Positions 9,757-18,829 of a stretch of 64,000 nt of DNA are shown piece by piece (position 1 is the first letter of the stretch; each line of letters starts with the position of its first letter). The translations under genes and the position numbers were made by a program. The notes beneath the pieces were generated by a model. That model was given only the letters and a program-made list of their open reading frames with translations, searched no databases and was not told where the DNA came from. Source of the DNA: Micromonospora matsumotoense. Its GTDB lineage: Bacteria; Actinomycetota; Actinomycetes; Mycobacteriales; Micromonosporaceae. The stretch spans positions 243,039 to 307,038 of the forward strand of contig NZ_FMCU01000008.1 of assembly GCF_900091525.1 (NCBI RefSeq), in the 5' to 3' direction.

Positions 9757-10508
9757 CCGTCTTCACCGCCCTGACCCGGGCCTCCTACAAGGCGAACACC
9801 CGCGACGCGGTCACGATCTTCTTCACCTTCGCCTTTCCGCTGGTCTTCCTGGTCATCTTCGGCCTGATCTTCAAAGGGCAGGAGGTGGTGGAGACCGGAA
9901 ACGGATACATCGACTTCATCGCTCCCGGGGTGCTGGCCTGGGGGCTGGCCAACGCCGCCGCGTTCGGGGTCGCCTTCACGCTGATGCAGTGGCGCCGGGA
10001 CGACCTGCTGCGCCTGATCCGGCTCACGCCGGCCCGGATCTCCGAGGTGGTGCTCGCCCGCCTCGCGGTGGCCGTCTGCATCGGCGTGGCCCAGTGCCTG
10101 CTCTTCATCGGGGTGGCGACGATCCCCCTGTTCGGCATGAACGTCGCCCCGCGCTGGCCGCTCGCCCTGCCGATCATGCTGCTGGGCATCGCCACCTTCC
10201 TGGGGGTCGGGCTGATCATCGGGGCGATCTCGAAGACCCCCGAGGCGGTGAGCGCCATCGGCAACTGCGTGGTGATCCCGATGGCGTTCCTGTCCGGCGC
10301 CTTCATTCCGGTGGAGCTCATGCCGGACTGGTTGCGCAGCGTCTCGTACGCGATGCCCCTGCGCTACATCCTCGACGGCCTGGTCTACGCGCTGGCCGGC
10401 GCGGGTGAGGTGGGTGACTACTGGCGCGCGTGCCTGGTGCTGGTCGGATTCGCCACGGTCTTCACCGCGATCGGTCTGCGGTTGTTCACGTGGAGCAACG
10501 ACGAATGA
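9753..10508 (+). CDS. ABC-2 type transporter permease
   Basis: 251 residues with about six hydrophobic segments in the ABC-2 pattern: an N-terminal cytoplasmic start, a first helix at FFTFAFPLVFLVIFGLIF, and a late block with PMAFLSGAFIPVELMPDWLR followed by a proline-rich turn. It pairs with the preceding ATPase (ATGA overlap) to form the exporter. It also overlaps the second YcaO gene by 4 bp, so export and modification are expressed together. Confidence 0.9.
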   Translation: MTVFTALTRASYKANTRDAVTIFFTFAFPLVFLVIFGLIFKGQEVVETGNGYIDFIAPGVLAWGLANAAAFGVAFTLMQWRRDDLLRLIRLTPARISEVVLARLAVAVCIGVAQCLLFIGVATIPLFGMNVAPRWPLALPIMLLGIATFLGVGLIIGAISKTPEAVSAIGNCVVIPMAFLSGAFIPVELMPDWLRSVSYAMPLRYILDGLVYALAGAGEVGDYWRACLVLVGFATVFTAIGLRLFTWSNDE

Positions 10509-12421
10509 CCCGGTCAGCGGCAGCCGGTGCGGGTGTCCCCATGGGTGCCGCCGCCGGCCAGCTCCAGCGGGACCTCGACGCCCGCTGGTCGGCGGCCCCG
10601 CCGGCCGGTGGGCGACCGCCGGTCGTGGTGACGCTCGGCGCGGCCGACGTGATGGGGACCGCCGACCCGGCCCGACGCCGCGCCAACGTGCACCTCTCCG
10701 CCCGCGCCGTGTTCCTCGGACCGTGGGGCGCGGCCGAGGGCCGGAGCGAGCCGTGCGGACACTGCTTCGCCGTCCGGTGGCAGCGGCTACGGGGACGCAC
10801 CGAGCGCGACGCGCTGGAGGTCGGCGGCGGGCTGACCGCGGTGAGCGGCTGGCCCGAGCTGCCGGAGTGGGTCGTCGACGCGGTGTGGTCGGCGTTCCGC
10901 GTCGTGGCGCAGGCACCGCCGACGGTCGGCGTCCTTCTCGACCCGGACAGCGCGGCGTTGAGCCGGATGACCTCGGTGGATCTGGGCAGTCTGCGTGCCC
11001 TGACCGTGCCGGTCATGCCCGAGCCGAGGTGCCCGAGCTGCGGGACTGTCGTACCGGACGAGCCGACAGTCTTCGAGGCACCCCGACCACGCCCCAAGCC
11101 GGCACCGGACCGCTACCGCCTGCACGGCGTGCACGACTACCGGTTACCGGTCGGCGCGCTGGTCAACCCGCTGTGCGGCGTCATCGGTGCCGGGGCCCTG
11201 TTGAATCCGACCCTGCCCACCACCGCGGCGGTGACCGGCGGGGTCTTCATCCGGGGCTACGCGGGTCTGCTCGACGTCGCCTGGAGCGGGCACGCCAACG
11301 GCTTCGCCGACAGCCTGCGGCTGGCCTACCTGGAAGGGCTCGAACGCTACGCGGGCACCCACCAGCGCCGCGCTCGCGCCCCCGTGGTCGCCGCCTATGC
11401 CGACATCGCCGACCAGGCCCTCGACCCGACCAGTTGCGGCAGCTATCCCGACGGAACCTACGACGCCGATCCGCTGGTGCAGCCCTTCGACCCCCACCAG
11501 CCGATCCCCTGGGTGTGGGGGCACGTGGTCGGCAGCGGCGAACCGATCCTGGTGCCCCGGCGGCTGTGCTTCTACAGCTCCGGGGCACCCGGCGACAATT
11601 TCGTGCTGTCCTCGTCCAACGGCTGCGCCACCGGTGGCTGCCTGGAGGAGGCGATCCTGTTCGGGCTGCTCGAACTCATCGAGCGGGACGCCTTCCTGCT
11701 CGGTTGGTACAGCCGGGACCGGCCGCGCCGCATCGACCTCGACTCGTGTGCCGACGCGGCGATCCGGATGATGGTGGACCGGGGCACCCTCGCCGGCTAC
11801 GAGGTCCTGGCCTTCGACAGTCGTACCGACCTGTCCGTGCCGGTGGTGACCACGCTGGCGGTGCGCCACGACGGCGGGCCCGGCCTGCTGGCCTTCGCGG
11901 CCGGGGCGCACCTGGCCCCGGAACAGGCGGTCGCCGCCGCGCTCTCCGAGACCCTGTCCTACATTCCGCTCAAGGCCGGGAGGACCCGGCAGCGGTGGGA
12001 CGAGCTGCGGGCGATGGCCGACGACTACTCACTGGTCCAGACGGTGCACGACCATGCCGACCTGTTCGGCCTTCCGCAGATGAGAGCGCACGTTGAGGAG
12101 TATCTCGCCGACCGGCCGCTGGAGTCGATGACCGAACTCTACGGTGCGCCGCCGCCCACCGAGGACCTCCGCCAGGACCTACAGGGTGTGCTGGACGAAC
12201 TGCACGCCAAGGGTCACCGCGTCATCGTCGTCGACCAGACCACACCGGAGCAGCTCACGATGGGGCTGCGGACGGTGGCGACGATCGTGCCCGGCCTGGT
12301 GCCGATCGACTTCGGCTGGCTGCGCCAGCGTGCCCTGACGATGCCCCGGCTGCACGAGCGACTCCGCGCGCAGGGGCGGGCCGACGACGGGCCACGGCCG
12401 GTGCCCCATCCATTCCCGTAG
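10505..12421 (+). CDS. YcaO cyclodehydratase with fused E1-like zinc region (second copy)
   Basis: 638 residues and the same layout as the gene at 274-2142. The N-terminal region has two CxxC pairs (PCGHC, CPSC). The YcaO core has SSNGCATGGCLEEA and LELIERDAF, and the protein ends in PHPFP (PxPxP). Shared blocks include NGFADSLRLAYLEGLER against DGYARSVRLGLLEGLER. The two copies are clearly paralogues but well diverged, so they may act on different residues or precursors. It is the last + strand gene of the operon and converges with the response regulator gene after a 10-bp gap. Confidence 0.9.
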   Translation: MTRSAAAGAGVPMGAAAGQLQRDLDARWSAAPPAGGRPPVVVTLGAADVMGTADPARRRANVHLSARAVFLGPWGAAEGRSEPCGHCFAVRWQRLRGRTERDALEVGGGLTAVSGWPELPEWVVDAVWSAFRVVAQAPPTVGVLLDPDSAALSRMTSVDLGSLRALTVPVMPEPRCPSCGTVVPDEPTVFEAPRPRPKPAPDRYRLHGVHDYRLPVGALVNPLCGVIGAGALLNPTLPTTAAVTGGVFIRGYAGLLDVAWSGHANGFADSLRLAYLEGLERYAGTHQRRARAPVVAAYADIADQALDPTSCGSYPDGTYDADPLVQPFDPHQPIPWVWGHVVGSGEPILVPRRLCFYSSGAPGDNFVLSSSNGCATGGCLEEAILFGLLELIERDAFLLGWYSRDRPRRIDLDSCADAAIRMMVDRGTLAGYEVLAFDSRTDLSVPVVTTLAVRHDGGPGLLAFAAGAHLAPEQAVAAALSETLSYIPLKAGRTRQRWDELRAMADDYSLVQTVHDHADLFGLPQMRAHVEEYLADRPLESMTELYGAPPPTEDLRQDLQGVLDELHAKGHRVIVVDQTTPEQLTMGLRTVATIVPGLVPIDFGWLRQRALTMPRLHERLRAQGRADDGPRPVPHPFP

Positions 12422-12431
12422 CACGCCTGCG

Positions 12432-13106
12432 CTACTCGCCGACGGGTGGGTGGTTGCCCGGCCCGCGTAGCCGTTCCCGGCCGAGGGCGTCCTCCCGGAT
12501 CCGTTCGCCGTACTGGCCCCGGTGTCGGATCGGCCGCCCGACGTCGGCGTACTTCTGCTTTGCCCGCTCCAGGTGGGTGCGGACCGTGCCGGCGGCGATG
12601 CCCAACTGCCGGCCCACCGCGTCCACGGTCATCCCCCGGCCGTACGCCACCAGCACCTCGTGCTCACGCGGCGTCAGCTCCGGCCGGTCCGGGCGGTTGT
12701 CGCGGCCCAGCCAGAAGGCGTGCTCGATGGTCAGCGGGGAATCGCCGCGCGCCACCGCTCGGATGACGTCGGCCAGCACGGTGAGGTTCGCGGTCTTCGA
12801 GACGTACGCCACCGCGCCGGCCTCGGTCGTCGCCAGGATGTACGACAGGTCCGGCACCACCGTGATCACGATGACGGTGAACCCGGTGTCGACCAGGGTC
12901 GCGACGTTCTCCACCGGGTCGGTGAAATCCTCGAGGTTGAGGTCGAGCAGCACGATCCGGGCGGTGACCGTCTGGCTGAGGAAATCGGCGACCGACCGCG
13001 CGGTCGCCGTCAGCCGGATGTCCGGCACCGAGGCGAGCCAGGTCGCCATACCCTCCAACAGCATCTGGTCGTTGTCTATCGCGGCGACCTCGATCAGTTG
13101 CTCCAC
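12432..13106 (-). CDS. NarL/LuxR-family response regulator
   Basis: 224 residues. The receiver domain has D11/D13, a phosphoacceptor at D55 (IVLLDLNL) and a late Lys (YVSKT, ~105). A LuxR-type helix-turn-helix follows (LTPREHEVLVAYGRGMT, then AAGTVRTHLERAK). I chose the GTG at 13106 because a perfect GGAGGT lies 4 nt upstream and it gives a normal receiver N-terminus; the longer frame adds low-complexity sequence. It overlaps the 3' end of the kinase gene by 13 bp, so the two form a coupled two-component system, likely controlling the adjoining RiPP operon. Confidence 0.88.
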   Translation of the reverse strand: MEQLIEVAAIDNDQMLLEGMATWLASVPDIRLTATARSVADFLSQTVTARIVLLDLNLEDFTDPVENVATLVDTGFTVIVITVVPDLSYILATTEAGAVAYVSKTANLTVLADVIRAVARGDSPLTIEHAFWLGRDNRPDRPELTPREHEVLVAYGRGMTVDAVGRQLGIAAGTVRTHLERAKQKYADVGRPIRHRGQYGERIREDALGRERLRGPGNHPPVGE

Positions 13107-14281
13107 GTTACCTCCACCACCGTGCCGTGGCCCGGACTGGATGTGACGTCCACGGTGCCACCTGTCTCGATCACGCTGTGGCGCAGTTCGCGTATCAGCC
13201 CCCGGCCGGTGGGCACCGCCTCCTGCTCGAAACCGACCCCCCGGTCCACCACCACGATCCGCACTCCGTCGCCCTCGCCCACCGCGGTCAGCCACGCCTC
13301 GTCGACGTTGGCATGCTTGGCCACGTTGGTGAGCGCCTCCCGGGTCGCCCCGAGCAGCATCGACGCCGCTGCCGGGGGCAACGTGGCCGGCAGGGCGTGG
13401 AACTGCGAGTTGACCCGGAGCCCGAGGGCCTGCTTGTCGCGGACCACCCCGGCCAGCGCCCCCACGAAGTCACTCGGCCCGGTCTCGGCGGCCCCGCTCA
13501 TCAGACCGCGCAGGAACTCGGCGTCCCGGGCACACAGCGCGCGGACGGCCTCGTCCCGGTGGTCCAACCCGCCCCGCGCGATCTTGCTCAGCGTGCTGAG
13601 CACGGTGTGGTGCAACACGTCGTACTGCCGGGTCCGCTCGTCGTAACGGGCGCGGGCGGTGGCCTCGCGGGCGCGTGCCTCGATCGCCTCGGCGGTGGCC
13701 AGGTCGACCTGCCGGGCGGAGGAACGGAGCATCCAGGCGCACAGCCAGGCCAGCAACGCGAAGCCCAGCATGAAGAACACATTCACCGCCACCGAGCCGA
13801 GGGCGTCCGGCGCCGGCATCCCGGACCGGCTCACGTGCTCCCAGATACCCAGCACGTACGCCCCGACCACGACGAGCGTGCCGACGGCCGCGATGCCGAT
13901 CTGGATGAAGACCATGGCCAGGATGATCGATCCGATGGCGGACGGCACGGTCCACAGTTGCCAGCCGCTGGCGCAGGAGGTGACACACATCTGTGGGACG
14001 GTGATCAACCACATCGCCGCGAGGGCCAGATCGACCAGCACCCAGGCCAGCGAGACCCGTCGCCGGCGCAGCATCACGGTGAACAGCACCGCCGACCAGA
14101 CGACCGCCGACAGGTGGCTGCCGACGATCGCGGTGGTGGAGCGGAAGTCGTCGAGTCCGCCGAAGAGCAACACCGGCAGGCCCACGGAGAGCTGCACGGC
14201 ACGGAGCGCGCCGGACGCCTGGATGAGTAGCAGCTCTGCCCGACCGCGTGCTCCGTGGACCGTCTCCGCTGGTGAAAGCAC
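13094..14281 (-). CDS. Membrane sensor histidine kinase (HisKA_3 type)
   Basis: 395 residues from the GTG at 14281, which has GAGG 8 nt upstream. A farther in-frame start exists but lacks such a site. The N-terminal half holds about six hydrophobic segments (to ~residue 190). A coiled linker leads to the HisKA_3 region with YDVLHHTVLS (His ~223). The ATPase domain shows an N-box (NVAKHANVDEA, ~318) and a G-box (VDRGVGF, ~348). It phosphorylates the overlapping regulator. The ligand is unknown; by position it may sense the peptide product or envelope stress. Confidence 0.87.
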   Translation of the reverse strand: MLSPAETVHGARGRAELLLIQASGALRAVQLSVGLPVLLFGGLDDFRSTTAIVGSHLSAVVWSAVLFTVMLRRRRVSLAWVLVDLALAAMWLITVPQMCVTSCASGWQLWTVPSAIGSIILAMVFIQIGIAAVGTLVVVGAYVLGIWEHVSRSGMPAPDALGSVAVNVFFMLGFALLAWLCAWMLRSSARQVDLATAEAIEARAREATARARYDERTRQYDVLHHTVLSTLSKIARGGLDHRDEAVRALCARDAEFLRGLMSGAAETGPSDFVGALAGVVRDKQALGLRVNSQFHALPATLPPAAASMLLGATREALTNVAKHANVDEAWLTAVGEGDGVRIVVVDRGVGFEQEAVPTGRGLIRELRHSVIETGGTVDVTSSPGHGTVVEVTWSN

Positions 14282-14433
14282 GTATAAAACCTCGCATATC
14301 GATGCAGGTCCAGGGTAGTACGCAGAAGTGACGACTAGCGCCAGCGGCAGACAGGCTTCCCCGGTCGAGGCCGGTTCACCTGCCAGGAGCCGCACGGTCG
14401 CGCCCACCGGACATCTTCCTGCCGGACAGTTGA

Positions 14434-14530
14434 TTGATGGATACCGTTGCAGAGTTGACCGTTGTTCGTCACGGGCAGAGCGTCGCCGAGGCCACGCGCG
14501 TGGGCAGCACGGCTGGACCTGTGGATGCCG
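14434..14530 (+). pseudogene. N-terminal remnant of a histidine-phosphatase (phosphoglycerate mutase-like) gene
   Basis: The frame starting near 14434 reads AELTVVRHGQSVAEA, the catalytic RHG entry motif of the histidine phosphatase superfamily, within its first 20 residues. The rest of the ~200-residue domain is absent; the frame continues with unrelated residues into the integrase remnant at ~14657. This suggests an insertion or deletion destroyed a phosphatase gene here. The stretch 14282-14433 otherwise holds only the kinase promoter side and no gene I can support. Confidence 0.5.
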
Positions 14531-14656
14531 AAAACCCCATCCACCCTGGCCACAGCCACGTGATCACCAAGCATTGGAGCGGCCGGTCCTGGCGCGGAGC
14601 AGGCCGGGCTGAAGCGCGGCAGTGGTCGACGTCGTGTGCCGCATGACGATAGGGGT

Positions 14657-15333
14657 GTGCTGTTTCGACTGGCGTACCTCGGTGTGACCAACGCTCTGGC
14701 CCTGCTGCGGCTGTTGCCGATGAGCGACCGCGGCAAGGACGCCGAAATCCTGGCGCTGCGGCACCAGACCCTGGTGCTCGAACGGCACCTGCACGGCGAC
14801 CGGCCCCGGCTCACGCGAGCCGACCGGGCCTGGCTCGCGGCCCTGCTGCACCCGCTGCCACGAACCACACTGAACCACCTACGGCTACTGGTCCACCCGG
14901 AGACCGTACTGCGCTGGCACCGCCACCTGATCGCCCGCCGACCCGCCCGGAGTTCCCGGCCACACCGGGCCGGACGGCCACGAACGATCCGGTCGATCCG
15001 CCGACTCGTCCTGCGCCTGGCCCGCGAGAACACCACCCGCCGGATCCGGATCCTCGGCGCCACCGCCCATCCCACCGCCGCCTGGGTGACCCACACCGCG
15101 CGCAACCTGGTCATGGACCTCGAAGACACCGGATGCCAGGTGAAATACCTGATCCGCGACCGAGATCGTCAGTGCCCGGCACTGTTCGACACCATCCTCA
15201 CCGACGCCGGGATCGGCGTGATACTCACCGGGTACGGATACCCCGGATGAACGCGATCATGGAACGCTGGGTACGGACCCGCCGCCGCGACCGCCTCGGC
15301 GGTTTCCTCCACGAATACGAACATGCCGCCTGA
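14657..15333 (+). pseudogene. Decayed DDE integrase/transposase with internal deletion and frameshift
   Basis: The start reads LFRLAYLGVTNALALLRLLP and EILALRHQTLVLERHLHGD, as in a common ~350-residue actinobacterial integrase. After LVLRLAREN (~15030) the frame jumps straight to RRIRILGATAHPTAAWVT, skipping about 80 family residues that include the start of the catalytic core. Near 15240 the frame shifts: the first frame ends at 15250, while the homologous ending MNAIMERWVRTRRRDRLGG continues in another frame to TGA 15331-15333. The tail is also short. No terminal inverted repeats were recognised. It is a dead element. Confidence 0.75.
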
Positions 15334-15530
15334 CCTGCCCGGATGACATTCTCGGCAGGTACAGGGCTGCGGCGGCGGGCGGCCCGTCGTTGACCAGACC
15401 CCCGCTTCCGCGATCGCGGCCCATCCTCCGAGGGTATCCCTGAACGCGTGGCACGCCGGGTCCCGCCGTGCCTCGGTGTCGGTCTCGGGACGACAGGGTG
15501 ACGACGACCTGCGGGAGAGACGCCTGGCAG
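15334..15530. other. Intergenic region, no gene seen
   Basis: About 200 bp between the dead integrase and the 3' end of the VOC gene. I see no ORF with family features, tRNA or clear terminator here. Confidence 0.4.
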
Positions 15531-16250
15531 TCAGCTACCGGTGCGGGCCGGTCGAATGACGGTGAAGACGGCTCCCGCCGGGTCGGCGAGCGCGCAGACC
15601 CGACCGGTCACCACGTCGCGCGGCGGCACCAGCAGTCGGCCACCGCCGCGCTGGGCCCGCTCGGCGACGTCGTCCGGGTCCGCCACGGCCAGATAGACCA
15701 TCCAGCCGGCGGGCAGCAGGGTATCCAGCGGCGGAGGCGTGGCGAGCCGGCCGGCGACCGGCGCGACGTCGCCGACGAGCAGGGCGTACGAGTCGTCGGG
15801 GGCGCCGGGTGGCACGCTGGACCGCAGGCCCAGGGCGGCGGTGTGGAACCGGTCCGCTCCGGCCGGGTCGGTCGTCATGTACTCGTACCAGCAGGGCCGA
15901 CCGAGGCCAGGGAGCACCGGGGCCGGTACGGTGCGCAGCCGGAAGCTCCCGCCCAGCGGGTCGTGCACCTCGTCGCCGGTCAGCCGGGCGCCGGCCGCGC
16001 CGGCGGCGGCCCGGACGGTGGCCTCGTCAGCGGCGCCGAAGACAGTCCACCAGCGGGCCGGGGCAGGACCGAACCGCAGATCGGCGGCGGGAACCCCGTC
16101 GGCGGACGCGGTGCAGCCGTCGGCGGTGGCCTGGTACGTCCAGCCCAACAGGTCCTGGTAGAAGCTACGGGCAGCGTCGAGATCGCTCGTGACGAGTTCG
16201 GCGCCGGTGGGGAACGGCCTTGTCCGGGGTGCGTTCACCTGAGTCTCCAA
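15531..16250 (-). CDS. VOC-family (glyoxalase/bleomycin-resistance-like) protein
   Basis: 239 residues made of two VOC halves. The first begins ELVTSDLDAARSFYQDLLGW; the second begins CWYEYMTTDPAGADRFH and ends CALADPAGAVFTVIRP. This tandem arrangement resembles the 27-30 kDa hydroxylase/VOC antigen group of actinobacteria. Metal-dependent lyase, dioxygenase or drug-binding functions all occur in the family, so the substrate is unknown. The start may be ATG 16250 or the GTG 12 bp inside. It stands alone between remnants and is not obviously part of either cluster. Confidence 0.75.
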   Translation of the reverse strand: METQVNAPRTRPFPTGAELVTSDLDAARSFYQDLLGWTYQATADGCTASADGVPAADLRFGPAPARWWTVFGAADEATVRAAAGAAGARLTGDEVHDPLGGSFRLRTVPAPVLPGLGRPCWYEYMTTDPAGADRFHTAALGLRSSVPPGAPDDSYALLVGDVAPVAGRLATPPPLDTLLPAGWMVYLAVADPDDVAERAQRGGGRLLVPPRDVVTGRVCALADPAGAVFTVIRPARTGS

Positions 16251-16264
16251 ACCGGGACGGTTGA

Positions 16265-18337
16265 TCAGGGTTCAGGATGCCCCACGACTGTCCCGGCCGC
16301 CCCGCCGCCCTGCCGCGAGTCGAACGTTCGACCGAGTAGTTCGTCCAATGGGGCCGGTCGGCCCAGGTGGTAGCCCTGGCCGGCGTCCACGCCCAGCATC
16401 CGCAGCGCCGGCACCAGCGCGGCGCGCTCCACCGACTCGGCGACGGTTCGCATGCCCAGGCCGTGCGCGGCGCGGACGACCGCGTCGATGAGCACGGGAT
16501 CGGCGCCGCCGTGATCCGCCTGGCGGACGAAGTCGCCCGCGATCTTGACCGTGCTGAAGGGCAGGTGCTTGAGATAGGCGAACGAGCCGAACCCGGCGCC
16601 GAAGTCGTCCAGGCTCAGCCGGCAACCGGCGTCGCGCAGGGTGCTGGCGAGGTGCCGCACCGCGGCGACATTGGTGATCGCCGCGGTCTCGGTGATCTCC
16701 AGGCCGAGCCGGCTCGCGTCGATACCGGCCGCGCGCAGGGTGCGCACCACCCAGTCACCGAAGCCCGGCGATTCCAGGGAACGAGCCGAGATGTTGACGT
16801 CGAAGCACATTCCCGCCGTCATGGCCTTGGGGTGGGCCAGCGCCTCCGTGGCGGTGGACACCACCCACCGGTCGAGCTCACCGATGAGGTCGTCACGTTC
16901 CACCGTCGGCAGGAACTCCGCCGGTGACAGGCTGGGCTCGCCGCCGTCCCGCAGCCGGATGAGCAGCTCGCGGCTGACCACTTCCCCGGTCGACAGGTCG
17001 ATGATCGGCTGGGCGTCCAACCGCATCCGGTTCTCGTCGAGGGCCTTGCGGACCCGGGTCACCACGTTGACGCGCTGCACGGCGTGCCGGTACTGCTCCG
17101 GCAGGTAGAGCCTGGCCCGGTTGCGGCCGGCGTTCTTCGCCTCGTACAGGGCGAGGTCGGCGTGGGCGAGCACGGCGTCGCGGGTGTCGCCCGGTTCCAG
17201 CGAGGCGGCACCGATGCTCAGGGTCACCCGCAGTCCGGTGCCGGCCAACGGCACGGGCGTGCGGACACTGGCGTCGCAGAGCCCCTCGGCGACGGCGAGG
17301 GCGTCCTCGGCGTACGCCCCCGGCAGGACGACCGCGAACTCGTCGCCGCCCAGGCGGCCCAGCACCGTGCCGTCGGGCAGCTCATGCAGCAGCCGCCGCG
17401 CCAGGACGCGCAGCACGTCGTCGCCGACCGCGTGCCCGTGCACGTCGTTGATGTCCTTGAAGTTGTCGATGTCGATCAGCAGCAACGCCGCGGACCGTTC
17501 CCGCAGCTCGGCGATCAGGTCGTCGAGGCGGGACAGCAGGGCACGGCGGTTCGGCAGATCGGTCAGCGGGTCGCGTTCGGCCAGCTTGGTCAGCTCGTCC
17601 TGCACCCGCCGCATCGCGGTGATGTCGTGGGCGGTGCCCAGGACGCGCGCCGGCGCCCCAGCGGCATCGGGGAAGACCTCGCCGTAGCACTCGAAGACGC
17701 GCAGTGTCACGCCGTCGGCGAGGTACATCCGATGCGTGTAGGAGAACGAGCCGCCGTCGCGTAGGGCCTCCTCCAACGTCCCTTCGATCACCGCGACGTC
17801 GTCCGGGTACAACATCTGCCGGTAGGAGTCGTAGTCGAGGTGCGCATCAGCAGCCAGACCGAACATCTGCAGCAGCACGTCGCTCCAGACGACCTCACCG
17901 GTCAGTACGTTCCACTCCCAGGTGCCCACCTTGGCGAGTTGCTCGAGGTGGGCCAGCCGCCACCGGTAGTTGCGCCCACGGTCGCGTTCCTGCCGCTCGG
18001 CGCTGACGTCACGCAGCTCGTACAGGCGCAGCGGTTGCCCCTCGTGCTCCATGCCGTGACATCGCACCCGTAACCACCTGGTGGCCCCGTCGGCACCTCG
18101 CACCGGGTGGTCCACCGCGGGCCCGTCGGGCCCGATCTGCCCCAGCGGCAACTCTGCCAGCCCGACACCCAACCGGTGACCGGCCGGGTTGCACCAGAGA
18201 AAGCGGCCGTCCGGGGCCATTATCGCCAAGGCGGTGGAGGCGGTGTCCGCCGCGAGTCCCGGCAGCGTGCTCACCTGGGGCCACCACTTCCCTTCGCCGA
18301 GCAGGGCGCAGCACGGCCACGGCTGACAGACGGTCAT
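16265..18337 (-). CDS. PAS-GGDEF-EAL cyclic-di-GMP signalling protein
   Basis: 690 residues. Two PAS-like sensor regions (~20-120 and ~130-245) precede a GGDEF domain whose active-site motif GGDEF is intact (~331), so diguanylate cyclase activity is plausible. The C-terminal EAL domain (~425-675) has ELL in place of EAL but keeps the essential Glu. It also keeps NISARS, ETAAI and LDDFGAGFGS. The usual KID motif reads KIA; the Lys is kept. No transmembrane segment is evident, so it is probably cytoplasmic. It probably turns over c-di-GMP in response to a PAS-sensed cue. Confidence 0.88.
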   Translation of the reverse strand: MTVCQPWPCCALLGEGKWWPQVSTLPGLAADTASTALAIMAPDGRFLWCNPAGHRLGVGLAELPLGQIGPDGPAVDHPVRGADGATRWLRVRCHGMEHEGQPLRLYELRDVSAERQERDRGRNYRWRLAHLEQLAKVGTWEWNVLTGEVVWSDVLLQMFGLAADAHLDYDSYRQMLYPDDVAVIEGTLEEALRDGGSFSYTHRMYLADGVTLRVFECYGEVFPDAAGAPARVLGTAHDITAMRRVQDELTKLAERDPLTDLPNRRALLSRLDDLIAELRERSAALLLIDIDNFKDINDVHGHAVGDDVLRVLARRLLHELPDGTVLGRLGGDEFAVVLPGAYAEDALAVAEGLCDASVRTPVPLAGTGLRVTLSIGAASLEPGDTRDAVLAHADLALYEAKNAGRNRARLYLPEQYRHAVQRVNVVTRVRKALDENRMRLDAQPIIDLSTGEVVSRELLIRLRDGGEPSLSPAEFLPTVERDDLIGELDRWVVSTATEALAHPKAMTAGMCFDVNISARSLESPGFGDWVVRTLRAAGIDASRLGLEITETAAITNVAAVRHLASTLRDAGCRLSLDDFGAGFGSFAYLKHLPFSTVKIAGDFVRQADHGGADPVLIDAVVRAAHGLGMRTVAESVERAALVPALRMLGVDAGQGYHLGRPAPLDELLGRTFDSRQGGGAAGTVVGHPEP

Positions 18338-18417
18338 CCTGTCGCGACGGGCAGTCTAGCGGCCGTCCGGACGGTCCGCTCAGGGCGTCGGCGGCGAGAG
18401 CGGCGGGACCGGTCGCG

Positions 18418-18530
18418 ATGCTGGTCGATCGGGCTCGTGGTGACGGGTTGAAGCTGACCGGTGAGGGCGGGCTGTTGCCGCAGTTGACCGAGCCGGTCCC
18501 GGAGTCGGCGTTGGACGGACGGTCGCGTGA
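18418..18530 (+). pseudogene. IS256-family transposase N-terminal remnant
   Basis: The frame reads GDGLKLTGEGGLLPQLT and then ESALDG, the conserved N-terminal block of IS256/Mutator transposases. Homology ends after ~35 residues; the catalytic domain is absent. Downstream to ~18829 an open frame (WLAQERAFRAFQQRNREDW and on) has no family I recognise. Confidence 0.65.
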
Positions 18531-18829
18531 CCGTGCCGCTGGTCGGTGCCGTACCGTGCCGGTGATCATGAGGGGGCACCCCATGGTGGTCGGCCGATGG
18601 CACGTCCGACGGTTGGCTCGCGCAGGAGCGGGCGTTCCGCGCCTTCCAGCAGCGCAACCGTGAGGATTGGGTGGTGGTCTGGACCCCCTGGCTGGTCCGC
18701 GTCCGGCTCACCATCGCGTTCGCGGGCACCGGCGACGGCGTCGCCGCAGGCAACCTGGACAGGGTCCTCGAACGGGCGCTGTTGCGTTGGCGGATCGGTG
18801 GGCACGCCGAGCCGCGTCAGCGGTATTGG
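18531..18829. other. Unassigned stretch between two transposase remnants
   Basis: About 300 bp with a + strand open frame (part of 18671-19249) that runs antisense into the IS6 remnant. No start with a ribosome site and no recognisable domain. Probably transposon debris or a gene fragment. Confidence 0.3.

Noticed and set aside
12422..12431. Hidden precursor peptide gene between the RiPP operon and the regulator
   Set aside because: The gap is only 10 bp; other junctions in the operon are overlaps or gaps of at most 11 bp.
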